From an uncultured Synechococcus sp. (lineage in GTDB: Bacteria; Cyanobacteriota; Cyanobacteriia; Phormidesmidales; Phormidesmidaceae): a stretch of 57,156 bases of DNA. The stretch lies in assembly GCA_937911865.1 (NCBI GenBank), contig CALDSK010000219.1, positions 1 through 57,156 of the forward strand, written 5' to 3'. The first letter of the stretch is position 1; every line of letters begins with the position of its first letter. The notes under the pieces are model-generated. The model did no database searches, was not told the DNA's origin, and saw only the letters and a list, made by a program, of their open reading frames with translations. Shown here in pieces: positions 1-9,400 of this stretch. Made by a program: the position numbers and the translations under genes.

Positions 1-1
1 G

Positions 2-145
2 GAACTATCGGGCTATCCCTCAGAATCCGACACTAGTTGTTTGACCACTCCTTATTTTTTTGCGATAGAGGATCGAAATAAAATGCTGCGGTTCAAGATA
101 AATCTTGACTTTCACCGTTTTTGGCAAGTGCCTCGAAAGCAATGA
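2..145 (+). CDS. possible 3' end of an unidentified gene (partial)
   Basis: Frame 2 is open from the window edge to a TGA at 143-145, giving 47 residues with mixed composition (contains DFHRFWQVPRK). I do not recognise the family. It could be the C-terminus of a gene that starts outside the window, or chance: 47 open codons is weak evidence. If real, it lies on the same strand as the AraC-type regulator and ends about 70 bp before the Fur-like palindrome. Confidence 0.2.
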   Translation, partial: ELSGYPSESDTSCLTTPYFFAIEDRNKMLRFKINLDFHRFWQVPRKQ

Positions 146-214
146 GTCGACAAGATTTTTGGTATTTGGGTTGCTTGGAAAATTGATATAAGATATTCTA
201 TAAACAGCACTTAT

Positions 215-229
215 TGAGAAAAATTCTCA
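215..229. promoter_or_regulatory. Fur-like operator upstream of the AraC-type regulator
   Basis: The sequence TGAGAAAAATTCTCA is a near-perfect 7-1-7 dyad and resembles the Fur-box variant TGAGAATnATTCTCA. It follows an AT-rich promoter-like stretch. Position and symmetry suggest iron-dependent control of the regulator; this is inference from the motif only. Confidence 0.45.
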
Positions 230-316
230 TCTTCTAGCGTTACCTTCTTGCCTTATAAGTGCAGGATAATTTCAGCTAGTGAGAAGACAAATCTCTATGT
301 ATTTTCATATGTTCTC

Positions 317-380
317 TAGATATAAAGAGCGCTAGATATAAAGAGTTCTACATATAAAGAGTTCTACATATAAAGGGCGC
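317..380. repeat. four tandem 16-bp repeats
   Basis: Four contiguous 16-bp units lie at 317-332, 333-348, 349-364 and 365-380. Each keeps a core TATAAAG preceded by TAGA or TACA and ends in GCGC or TTC. Units 1 and 4 end GCGC and units 2 and 3 end GTTC. The 16-bp period is not a multiple of three and the region is upstream of the gene, so it could be regulatory (for example repeated AraC-type half sites) or a slippage product. Confidence 0.8.
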
Positions 381-511
381 TAGGTATTTGTGGTCAATAC
401 GAATTGTATGGTCCTATCAGTCATCTCGCGATTACTCTAACGGAAGCTTTAACGGAAGCTTTAACGGAAACTAAGTTAAATAACGAGCTGAGCAGCACTA
501 ATTCAACAGCT

Positions 512-1537
512 ATGAATTCTTCTCCAGTAAACGTGGCTTCTTCTCTGTCTGAGTTTGAGCCGACTATCGCAGAACTTCAACAGTCATTTGATCGCCAGCT
601 ACGGTTAAACTCAGATGAGTCCCTGGTCATGTTGCCATCTTCTTTAGGAGAAGGCTATATCCGAGGTATTCGGCTGCGAGACGGTCTAGATCTGTGCGTA
701 CAGGATTATGTCCTTAAAAAAGATCTGTTCGTCAATGGTCAGAATCGCTCTTCACAAGCGGCCTGCGCCAGCTTTACGTTTTGCCTGTCCGGGCAGTTTA
801 GCAGCACGTTTCCAAAGGTGCAATCTAACATCACAATGAGAGCTGGAGATGCCAGTTTTTATACCATGCCCTATGCTGCGGGAACCGTTGAATTTAAGGC
901 AGAAGAGCGTATCCGCTTTGTAGATATTACACTTTCGCCAGCTCTGCTACTCAGCCTAATTGGGGATGATTTAGCTAAACTACCCCTGGCTTTGCGCGAG
1001 ACCATTCAGTTGAGTGCATCAGAATTCTTAGTTCACCTTTGTGATACCTCTCCTGAAATCTCGCAGATACTGCAAAAGATTATTCGTTGTCCTTATTGTG
1101 GAAAGATTCGTAGTGTTTATTTGGAAGGTCAAGTCTTAGAAATATTTGCCCTATATTTTGGTCAGTTTTTTCAGTCTTCTCATTCACTGTTGTCAGATTC
1201 TGTTGACCCTCAAGATTTTGAGCGTTTGCACAAGTGTCGAGAAATTCTTAAGCAGAACTTAATGACACCACCCTCACTAGCCGAGTTGTGTGAACGAGTA
1301 GGACTCAATGAACGAAAGCTACAGCAAGGATTTCGAGAGCTATTTGGAACTACGGTGTTTGGTATTTTGCACAGCGATCGGATGGAAAGGGCGCGCCAGC
1401 TTTTGGAGACTCAACAAATGAGTATAGGTGCGGTTTCCAATACGGTTGGAATTTCTCATCGAGGCTATTTTGCAAAGGCCTTTAAAGAAAAGTTTGGTAA
1501 AACACCAAGAGAATACCTGAAAAGTTTCGTTAAGTAG
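512..1537 (+). CDS. AraC-family transcriptional regulator, PchR-like
   Basis: A cytoplasmic DNA-binding regulator of 341 residues if started at ATG 512. The last 100 residues carry two helix-turn-helix units of the AraC/XylS type (SLAELCERVGLNERKL, then MSIGAVSNTVGIS) followed by FGKTPREYLK. The pattern LNERKLQQGFRELFGTTVF is typical of the PchR group, which in Pseudomonas senses the siderophore pyochelin. The N-terminal part would be the ligand-sensing domain. The frame stays open upstream to a TTG at 404, but that extension is made of 12-bp tandem repeats and has no ribosome site, so I prefer 512. The gene is convergent with the thioesterase and shares 8 bp with it. It probably controls the neighbouring synthetase operon and transporters, by analogy with PchR and YbtA. 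Confidence 0.85.
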   Translation: MNSSPVNVASSLSEFEPTIAELQQSFDRQLRLNSDESLVMLPSSLGEGYIRGIRLRDGLDLCVQDYVLKKDLFVNGQNRSSQAACASFTFCLSGQFSSTFPKVQSNITMRAGDASFYTMPYAAGTVEFKAEERIRFVDITLSPALLLSLIGDDLAKLPLALRETIQLSASEFLVHLCDTSPEISQILQKIIRCPYCGKIRSVYLEGQVLEIFALYFGQFFQSSHSLLSDSVDPQDFERLHKCREILKQNLMTPPSLAELCERVGLNERKLQQGFRELFGTTVFGILHSDRMERARQLLETQQMSIGAVSNTVGISHRGYFAKAFKEKFGKTPREYLKSFVK

Positions 1538-2276
1538 AGGGATAAACGGAGCTTACAGATATTTGTGGTAAGAGACGTTTGGGGAAGGCTGGCTGACGCA
1601 TAAAAAAGTGTTCTCCATCTACTGCTTCTAGTGAAAAATCGTTGGTGTGACTCTGCCAGTCCATAATCTGATGCTTGTCGACCGTTTTGTCTCGTACACC
1701 CCAAAATGCAGTGATTGGACACTGAAAAGGTGCAACAGATTTGTATTGATAAGTCTCTAGCAAGGCAAAATCAGCGCGCAAAATAGGCAATGCCATGGCC
1801 ATTAATTCTGTGTTATCTAGAAGACTGTCTGGCGTTCCGCCATACCGTTGAAGCGCATGAATAAAATCCTGATCTGGTAAGTCACTAATGGGCACTCTCT
1901 CATGGGCTCGCTGGGGAGCTGGCGCTGCCGAGAACCAAAGATGATCGGGTGTCAGGTTTGCCTGTTGCCGGAGCCAGTTACACACCTCAAATGCAATTAA
2001 TCCACCAAGGCTATGTCCAAAACAAGCGAAGGGAATATGGAGATAGGGCAATATCTCTGGCCCTAACGCCTGTGTGAGGGTGTTGAGGTTGTCTATATTC
2101 GTTTCCCTTAGTCGTTTTCCTCGTCCTGGAAGCTCAATGGCACAAACTTCTACTGAATTGGGCAACTGTGCTGCCCAATCACGAAATGTCCATGCTGCGC
2201 CACCCGCATAAGTGAAGCACAGAAGTCTCAGCTTAGGGTGCGATCGCGGATAAGGACAAACTATCCATTTGCTCAT
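1530..2276 (-). CDS. type II thioesterase (editing alpha/beta hydrolase)
   Basis: A free-standing thioesterase of 248 residues that removes misprimed acyl groups from carrier domains of NRPS/PKS lines. It shows the family start LRLLCFTYAGG, the nucleophile motif GHSLGG (Ser near residue 89), Asp in WGVRDKTV and His in DGEHFF, completing the triad. The frame extends to an ATG at 2319-2321, but that stretch contains an out-of-phase 14-bp tandem duplication (2278-2305). MSKWIVCPYPRS at 2276 matches where family members usually begin. It is last in the minus-strand synthetase operon and overlaps the end of the AraC-type gene by 8 bp, tail to tail. YbtT and PchC are functional parallels in siderophore clusters. 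Confidence 0.88.
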   Translation of the reverse strand: MSKWIVCPYPRSHPKLRLLCFTYAGGAAWTFRDWAAQLPNSVEVCAIELPGRGKRLRETNIDNLNTLTQALGPEILPYLHIPFACFGHSLGGLIAFEVCNWLRQQANLTPDHLWFSAAPAPQRAHERVPISDLPDQDFIHALQRYGGTPDSLLDNTELMAMALPILRADFALLETYQYKSVAPFQCPITAFWGVRDKTVDKHQIMDWQSHTNDFSLEAVDGEHFFMRQPAFPKRLLPQISVSSVYPST

Positions 2277-2277
2277 A

Positions 2278-2305
2278 ATTTTTGCGGCTGTATTTTTGCG
2301 GCTGT
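2278..2305. repeat. 14-bp tandem duplication
   Basis: Two adjacent copies of ATTTTTGCGGCTGT lie at 2278-2291 and 2292-2305. The length is not a multiple of three, which argues that this stretch is leader rather than coding sequence and supports the thioesterase start at 2276. Confidence 0.8.
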
Positions 2306-2339
2306 CATTCAACATATCCATGACTCATATAGCTTTTGA

Positions 2340-2425
2340 AGAGTTGCTTAGGACACTAACTGTAAGCTATAACCCCTATCAAACAAGCAACTCTTCTGCG
2401 CAAATGTCCTAATGCATCAGGACAT
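2340..2425 (-). repeat. dispersed intergenic repeat, copy 1
   Basis: About 85 bp between the thioesterase and the last PKS gene. Its reverse complement matches 31271-31351 closely. It contains a 20-bp near palindrome at 2405-2424 (centre ATGCAT, flanked by TGTCCT and AGGACA with two mismatches). This copy also has a second inverted pair, AGAGTTGCTT at 2340-2349 and AAGCAACTCT at 2385-2394. It could be a decayed miniature mobile element or an RNA processing or termination hairpin. Confidence 0.7.
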
Positions 2426-2433
2426 TTTCTATA

Positions 2434-5400
2434 TCAGTCATTAACATGACCTAAATACTGTTTTAAGTGCTGGGCTGCTCTCCTTACATAGGGTTCAAAG
2501 AGCATCGAATTATGATTGCCCGGAATCTCGATGAGGTCAATCGGATGAGAACAATGCTGGTCCCAGCCAGAAAAAGACTGAGGAAATTCCTGATGTAGAA
2601 ATTCATTAGAGTCATCTTGATCTTCGGCATACAGGAAGACAATATCGCCAGCATAAATACTTGGCGTGTAGCGCCAAATACTGACCATGTTGGATACGAT
2701 AGTTTTGTATAGACGACGATTCACAAGCGATTGTTCAGGCGTGAAACCGACTTTTTTCATGACGTATTCCCATTGCTCATCGAGATTAGACATTTGACGA
2801 ACATCCTCATCGGATAAAGCGTTCATATCTATACGTATGCGATGATGATTGGCAAAGTATGTCAAAGAACTCAAGATTATTTTAGTGACATCTTCTTCAA
2901 TAAAATGACAATGACTGAGTTCAGAATCGATCAGGGCCAGTAGTCCAACCTGGTGTCCTTTGTGCCGTAATTGCTGTGCCATTTCGAAGGCGAGAATGCC
3001 GCCGATAGATAATCCTCCCAGCAGATAAGGCCCCTCTGGTTGAATAGTCTGAATCTGCTCGATATAATACTCAGCTATTTCTTCGACGGGCGTATAGTCC
3101 ATAAGCGGTAGCGGCTGTAGTGGCAGAGAGACCTCTTCTGCCTCAACCGTATTGCTCAGTCCGTAAACGGGCTGGTCTGCGCCTAAATGTCTTGCTAAAT
3201 ACTTGTAAAAAGAAGCCTCTCCAGTGGCTGCATGAATCAGAAATAGAGGATGACCAGAACTGCCTGGCTGTAGCTCAACTAATAAAGGAGACTGTTGGCG
3301 GTTCACTGATTTTTTGAGTTCTAGGGGATCTTCATCGCTAACAACAGCAGGCTCGGGGCGCTGAGGCACTGCACCCTTTGACCTAACAGCAGGCGTCTTG
3401 TTTGATAAGGGCTGTTGATTCGCAGCCGTCGCCCCACTCATCTCAATCAACTGTGCCAAATCTGCTACCGTCGGATTATCAAAGAAGCTCTGAGCCGTAA
3501 TTTGCCAGCCTTCTCTATCTGAATGGGCAACAAACTGAGTGACTAAAAGCGAATGTCCACCTAAATCGTAGAAATCGTCGTAGATTCCAACTTGTTCAAT
3601 GCCCAACAGCGTTTGCCAGAGCGCTGCTATTTTCTCTTCCGTCGCATTACGAGGCGAAACATAGTCATTGTCTAACGCTGGGCGAACATACAGGGTCGGA
3701 CTTGATGCTGTCTCGAACTCTGTAGCCTGGAATTTTTGGCTGCTGTTGCTAGATTTGTTCTTGAAGTCAACCCAATACCGCTGACGTTCAAAAGGATACG
3801 TTGGCAACGGCTGTCGAGATCTTTGCTCATTGGCGTAAAATCCAGCCCAGTCAATCTCAACCCCTACTGACCATAGCTGCCCGAGCGTCTTGAGTAAAAA
3901 AGCGACATCTGAAGGCTGCGTTTCTTTAGGATGACGCAAGCTCCTCATCTGCTGCCATTCTGGCTGATTCCTGTAATCTATGTGCGCTCTAGCTAGCGTG
4001 CTAAGCGTTTTTCCAGGGCCTACCTCTAGTAATACTCGCTGAGGCTCCTCCATCAGGTTTTGAATACCCGCTGAAAACTGTACGCCTTGCTGCAAGTGTT
4101 GTGCCCAATACTGAGGAGAGGTTGCTTCTGAGGCCGTTATCCAGGTGCCCGTTACATTCGAAATAAAAGGTATTTTAGGCGGATGAAGCGCCACTTTATT
4201 TAGTTTGTCAAGAAATGGAGGGATGGCAGCAGCCATCATCGGTGAATGGAAGGCATGGGATGTATGCAAGTGGCGGCTTTCAATACCTTGAGCCGTCAAA
4301 CTGTCGTGGAGTGAATCGATATCCGCTAGTGGCCCACTCATCACGCATAAATTAGGGGCATTGACCGCAGCGATGACAAGAGACGACGTTTGAAAAGATT
4401 CAATGTGCATCACCTGTGTTGTCGGCGCATACACTGCCAGCATTCTTCCTGGCGCTTGCTGCTGCATCAGCTTGCCCCGCGCAGCCACTAACGCTAACGC
4501 ATCTTCTAATGAGAATACGCCAGCAATACAGGCTGCCACATACTCACCAATACTGTGACCGATCATGACTTCTGGCAAAACCCCCCAGGATGACCATAGC
4601 TGAGCCAAGGCATACTCAATCACAAACAGCGCAGGTTGGGCCATGGCTGTTTGCTTTAGCTGATGGCGTGCTGCCTGTGCCTGTTTGTCGTGGGGATAGA
4701 GCAAGGCGCGCAAATCTTTGCCTAGATCAGGCTGAAGATAGTCACAACAGCGGTCAACAGCCGTTTGAAAGACGACTTCACTGTCATAGAGATCTCTGGC
4801 CATGTTGATATACTGAGTGCCTTGCCCAGGAAACATAAAAGCAACAGAACGACTCTCCGAAGAACTACGACCGCTAGAGAACCGTCCGGAACTATCAGTT
4901 TGTAGACGCGCTAGCGCGTCCTCTATACTCTGACACACTAAAAAACGACGATGAGTAAATGCCCGGCGACCGACCTGAAGCGTATATACAATGTCAGCTA
5001 AGCAAGCATTGGGGACGGCTTGAAGATAGTCAGCCAGATTTTTTGAAGCCTCTTTTAGCGCCGATTGCGTTTTGGCAGAGACAACAAGTAGCTGCCAAGG
5101 GCGCGAAGATCCAGGTGATTTTACAGCTGGTGCTTCTTCAAGGATAACGTGAGCATTCGTTCCCCCAAAGCCGAAAGCACTGACGCCTGCCCGTCGAGGA
5201 CGCTCATTGGTGTCCCATGGCTTGAGGCCTGTATTGACATAAAACGGACTGTTGGCAAAATCAATGTTAGGATTGGGCTCCTGAAAGTTTGGACTCGGTG
5301 GCAATAGCTTATGCGCCACTGCCAATGCGGCTTTGATTAATCCGGTGACACCGGAGGCAACATCTAAATGGCCAATGTTTGTTTTAACTGAGCCGACTGC

Positions 5401-6420
5401 ACAATACTCTTTTCGTTCGGTGCTAGCCCTAAACGCCGCAGTTAGGGCTGATATTTCAATGGGATCACCCAGCTTAGTGCCTGTACCGTGGGCTTCAACA
5501 AAACCAATTGTATCGGCATCGACAGACGATATTGCCAAGGCTTCGGAGATAACTTGGGCTTGACCACAGGCACTTGGGGCCGTGTACCCTAGCTTTGAGG
5601 AGCCGTCGTTATTAATGGCCGATCCTTTAATAACGGCATAAATATGGTCACCATCTTCTACCGCATCATCCAACCTTTTGAGGACGACGATGCCTACGCC
5701 GTTGCCACCGACTGTCCCAACTGACTGGGCATCAAAGGTTCTGCAATGACCATCAGGAGAGAATATGCCTCCATTCTGATACAGATAGCCAGCATGCTGA
5801 GGAAGCATTATGGTTGCTCCCCCCGCCAAAATAATGTCGCTTTCTCCATTGAGCAGGCTTTGACAGGCTAAATGTACGGCGACTAATGAGGTTGAGCAGG
5901 CTGTTTGAATATTAACACTGGGGCCTTGTAGGTTGAGTTTGTAACAGACACGGGTTGGAAGATGGTCTTTATCGTTTCCGATTAACAGATCAAAATGATT
6001 GAAGCGATCGCTCAACCCTAATTGAAGGATGCTGAGCAAATAGGTACTCATGCTGGAGCCAGCATAAACACCAATTTGGCCCTCATACTTGTCTGGATCG
6101 TAGCCAGCATCTTCTAACGATTCCCAAGCACATTCTAAAAAAAGACGATGCTGTGGGTCCATGACTTCAGCATCGCGCGGACTAATATCAAAGAAGCTAG
6201 CATCAAATCGATCAACATCATCTAACACGGCCTTCGCTTTAACATAGTTGGGGTGTCGAAGTAGCTCATCATCTACATGGTGGGCGCTCAACTCTTCATC
6301 GTCAAAAAAACGAATTGACTCGACACCTTCACATAAATTTTTCCAAAACTCATTGACATTTTTGGCACCAGGAAACCGCCCAGCCATGCCAATAATAGCA
6401 ACTGCATCTGAATAACCCAT
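2434..6420 (-). CDS. polyketide synthase with terminal thioesterase (KS-AT-ACP-TE)
   Basis: The last assembly protein, 1328 residues. Domains in order: KS (about 5-425; Cys in TACSTS near 173, His in EAHGTGT and NIGHLD), AT (about 530-830; GHSIGEY Ser near 622, HAFH motif predicting malonyl-CoA), ACP (LGGHSLL Ser near 956), TE (about 1060-1320; GLSIGG Ser near 1138, Asp in LIDSE, His in GNHNS). There is no KR, DH or ER, so it should add an unreduced C2 unit to the glycine-bearing chain, after which the TE releases the product by hydrolysis or cyclisation. It follows the C-A(Gly)-T gene by 27 bp. The start ATG at 6420 lies just 10 residues before the KS motif VAIIGMAGRFPGA, so it has almost no N-terminal docking extension. 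Confidence 0.93.
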   Translation of the reverse strand: MGYSDAVAIIGMAGRFPGAKNVNEFWKNLCEGVESIRFFDDEELSAHHVDDELLRHPNYVKAKAVLDDVDRFDASFFDISPRDAEVMDPQHRLFLECAWESLEDAGYDPDKYEGQIGVYAGSSMSTYLLSILQLGLSDRFNHFDLLIGNDKDHLPTRVCYKLNLQGPSVNIQTACSTSLVAVHLACQSLLNGESDIILAGGATIMLPQHAGYLYQNGGIFSPDGHCRTFDAQSVGTVGGNGVGIVVLKRLDDAVEDGDHIYAVIKGSAINNDGSSKLGYTAPSACGQAQVISEALAISSVDADTIGFVEAHGTGTKLGDPIEISALTAAFRASTERKEYCAVGSVKTNIGHLDVASGVTGLIKAALAVAHKLLPPSPNFQEPNPNIDFANSPFYVNTGLKPWDTNERPRRAGVSAFGFGGTNAHVILEEAPAVKSPGSSRPWQLLVVSAKTQSALKEASKNLADYLQAVPNACLADIVYTLQVGRRAFTHRRFLVCQSIEDALARLQTDSSGRFSSGRSSSESRSVAFMFPGQGTQYINMARDLYDSEVVFQTAVDRCCDYLQPDLGKDLRALLYPHDKQAQAARHQLKQTAMAQPALFVIEYALAQLWSSWGVLPEVMIGHSIGEYVAACIAGVFSLEDALALVAARGKLMQQQAPGRMLAVYAPTTQVMHIESFQTSSLVIAAVNAPNLCVMSGPLADIDSLHDSLTAQGIESRHLHTSHAFHSPMMAAAIPPFLDKLNKVALHPPKIPFISNVTGTWITASEATSPQYWAQHLQQGVQFSAGIQNLMEEPQRVLLEVGPGKTLSTLARAHIDYRNQPEWQQMRSLRHPKETQPSDVAFLLKTLGQLWSVGVEIDWAGFYANEQRSRQPLPTYPFERQRYWVDFKNKSSNSSQKFQATEFETASSPTLYVRPALDNDYVSPRNATEEKIAALWQTLLGIEQVGIYDDFYDLGGHSLLVTQFVAHSDREGWQITAQSFFDNPTVADLAQLIEMSGATAANQQPLSNKTPAVRSKGAVPQRPEPAVVSDEDPLELKKSVNRQQSPLLVELQPGSSGHPLFLIHAATGEASFYKYLARHLGADQPVYGLSNTVEAEEVSLPLQPLPLMDYTPVEEIAEYYIEQIQTIQPEGPYLLGGLSIGGILAFEMAQQLRHKGHQVGLLALIDSELSHCHFIEEDVTKIILSSLTYFANHHRIRIDMNALSDEDVRQMSNLDEQWEYVMKKVGFTPEQSLVNRRLYKTIVSNMVSIWRYTPSIYAGDIVFLYAEDQDDSNEFLHQEFPQSFSGWDQHCSHPIDLIEIPGNHNSMLFEPYVRRAAQHLKQYLGHVND

Positions 6421-6447
6421 GGCAAATAATCCAACAAAAAGAATTCA

Positions 6448-9400
6448 CTAATTTTGCGCCTGTCTCATTTCTTTTTTCTTCTCCTTCCGTCTTCTTTTTC
6501 TTGATGCTTGCCGCTTTTGAGCGCGTTCATTTCCGATCGATACCTGTATGAGTTGACTAGGCTGATCGCTCAAATAGGCGGCAAAGGTTTGAATTGTTGG
6601 ATATTTAAATAAGTCCAGCAAATCGACGTTAATATTTAAGTCCGTACTTAAACGGTCATGGACTTGAATGAGAAGTAATGAATGTCCACCTAAGTCAAAG
6701 AAACTATCTTGAACCCCGATCTGTTCACGCTTGAGGACGGTTGCCCAAATATTGGCAATTGATTTCTCTATGTCTGTTTTAGGCGGCGCTTGCACTTTTC
6801 TCTGCGCCTGCACTTTTCTTTCTGCTTGCGCTTTTCTCTCTGCGGGATGGACTTCACCTAGTTGAGGTAGTCGCTTTCGATCGATCTTGCCGTTTGGCGT
6901 TGAGGGAAATGCGTCTAATACCGCCCACTCAGTGGGAATCATGTAGTTGGGTAGCTTCTCTTTTAGGTGCTGCTGTAGCTGATTTTCCCAGGCGTAATCG
7001 TATTCGATCCCTGTTGAGGCTGACTGGGAAACGACAATATAGGCCGCCAACCGCTGATCATGAGGACCATACTCATTGGCCATCACCACAGCTTTCTCTA
7101 CGGTCGGATGCTGTTGAAGGGCTGATTCAATTTCACCTAGTTCGATGCGATAGCCGCGAATTTTTACTTGAGAATCACGACGGCCGATATATTTAATCAT
7201 CCCGTTCGGTAGATAGCGAACTAAATCACCTGTTTTATATAGCTTTGCACTAGAGTCGCCGCTAAATGGATGTTGAATAAATTTCTCTGCTGTTAGATCA
7301 AGACGATTCAGATAGCCTTTGGCTAAACCATCGCCTCCAATCAAAAGTTCGCCAGGAATACCAACAGGCACCGGATTTAAGTGGGCATCTAGAATGTAAA
7401 CCTCGGTGTTGTCAATGGGACGCCCAATCGGTATCGTTTGGAATTCACTGTTAATCTGGCAAAGCGTAGACCAAATGGTCGTTTCTGTCGGGCCATACAT
7501 ATTCCACAGTTCAACAGTTTGCTCAAGCAACTGAGTCGCCAGCCCTGTGGGTAGTGCTTCTCCACCACACAGCGCTTTGAAATGCGGTCTTCCTTTCCAT
7601 CCAGAGGCCAGAAGCATTTGCCATGTGGTCGGCGTTGCTTGCATAATGTTGACGTCAAACTGAGCCAGTATCTCCGCTAATTTGGTGCCGTTTCTAGCGT
7701 CTTCAGAACTGGCGATGACGACTGTGGAGCCTGTTACTAAGGGTAAAAATATTTCTAAAATAGAGATGTCAAAGGCAATCGTTGTAATAGCTAAGAAGGT
7801 TTCATCTCCCTTCAACCCGAGCTTTTTTTGGATAGAGATGAGGAAATTAACAACAGCGTGATGAGCGATTTGCACGCCTTTGGGTTTCCCGGTAGACCCA
7901 GAGGTGTAGATCACATAGGCTAGATCCCTAGAGAGAGACTGCTCTGTTGGGGTAGGCCTCTCTACTCTAGCGGCGAGTAACGTCTGAGCGTAGCATTCAT
8001 CGCTGATATTGTGTATGTCTATTAGCAAACGATTGGTTTGCGCTTGATGGGATTGTAAGGTGGATATGAGTGACGTTTGAGTCAAAACATAAGTCAGTTG
8101 AGCATCCTCTAAAATTAGCTGTAGCCGCTCGGATGGGTGAGATGGATCAAGCGGAACAAAAGCGCCTCCTGCTTTTAAGATGCCTAGCAGACATGCCAGC
8201 ATATGGAGCGATCGCTCGACGCATATGCCGACTAGACCCCCTGAGCTTACCCCCAGTTTCTTAAGAAAGTCAGCGACCTCACCCGCACGTTGATCCAACT
8301 GTTGATAGCTAAGCTGCTGATTCTCAAAAATGGCTGCGATAGAAGCGGGATTTTGTTTTACTTGGGCTTCAAAGCGTTGATAAATCGTCTGTGGATCAAA
8401 GGGTAAGTAATTTTTTGAATTGCTCCATTCATGGGTTAACTGTTGCCATTCTGTTTGAGGGAGAAGAGGCACTTTGGCGATAGGCAGCGTCGGACTATTA
8501 ACAATATTCTCTAAAAGGGTTTGAAAATGGCCCCACAGTCTAAAAATGGTAGATTGATCAAATAAATCTGTTGAATACTCTAGGCGACCCAGCAGGCCTT
8601 GCTCTGTTTCTGCTAATGATACTGTTAAGTCAAACTGAGAGATTGGATTTTCAAATTCTATAGCACTCAACTTTAGATTAGCTAGCTTCAAGTCGTTAAT
8701 GGGCTGATTTTGGAGAACTAACATCACCTGAAACAGAGGGGATTGTCCTAGATCTCGATCTAGCTGAAGCGACTCAATTATTTTTTCAAAGGGAAAGTCC
8801 TGATGAGAATAGGCTTCTAACGTTGTTTGACGGACCCGCCTCAGTAGCTCTCGAACGCTAGGATTGCCGCTGAGGTCACTGCGTAAGACTAAAGTATTGA
8901 TAAAAACGCCAATCAGCCCTTCAATTTCTGCCTGGTTACGATTTGCAATGGGCGTTCCTACGAGTAAATCTTCTTGCCCGGAGTAACGATACAACAGAAT
9001 ATTAAATGCGGTGAGCAATACCATAAACAAGGTGCTGCCTTCCCGCTGAGCGAACGCTAATAGCGCCTGAGTTAAAGGCTTGGGTAAGGAGAATAGGTCT
9101 ACAGCGCCTGCATAGGTCTGACTTTTTGGACGAGGGCGATCGCAAGGCAGTGCCAAAACAGGTAATGTTCCAGAGAGTTTTTCTTGCCAATAGGCGGCGT
9201 GCGTTTCTAGTGTGTCTCCTTGTAGGCGATTACGTTGCCAAACGGCAAAATCTCCATACTGGATGGGCAACTCTGGCAGGGTAAAGGACTGATCGCCACA
9301 AAACGCGTCGTAAAACCCTTCTAGTTCTTTCAAAAAAATCCCCATAGACCAACCATCAAAAACAATATGATGCGCTGTCAATAGGAGAATACTTTCAGTA

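Larger units (their letters stand above)
146..511. other. regulatory leader of the AraC-type gene
   Basis: This stretch of about 365 bp holds no convincing gene. It contains AT-rich, promoter-like sequence at 183-203, a Fur-like palindrome (215-229), a four-copy 16-bp tandem repeat (317-380) and a 12-bp tandem repeat (438-470). The last is in frame with the regulator through a TTG codon at 404, so part of this region may be translated as a repetitive N-terminal extension. Confidence 0.5.

Noticed and set aside
317..380. CRISPR-like array
   Set aside because: The 16-bp units are contiguous without spacers, and no cas genes are present.
2405..2424. Palindrome as a simple rho-independent terminator
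   Set aside because: No T-run on the transcribed strand, and the second copy at 31273 lies at the other end of the repeat relative to its neighbouring gene.
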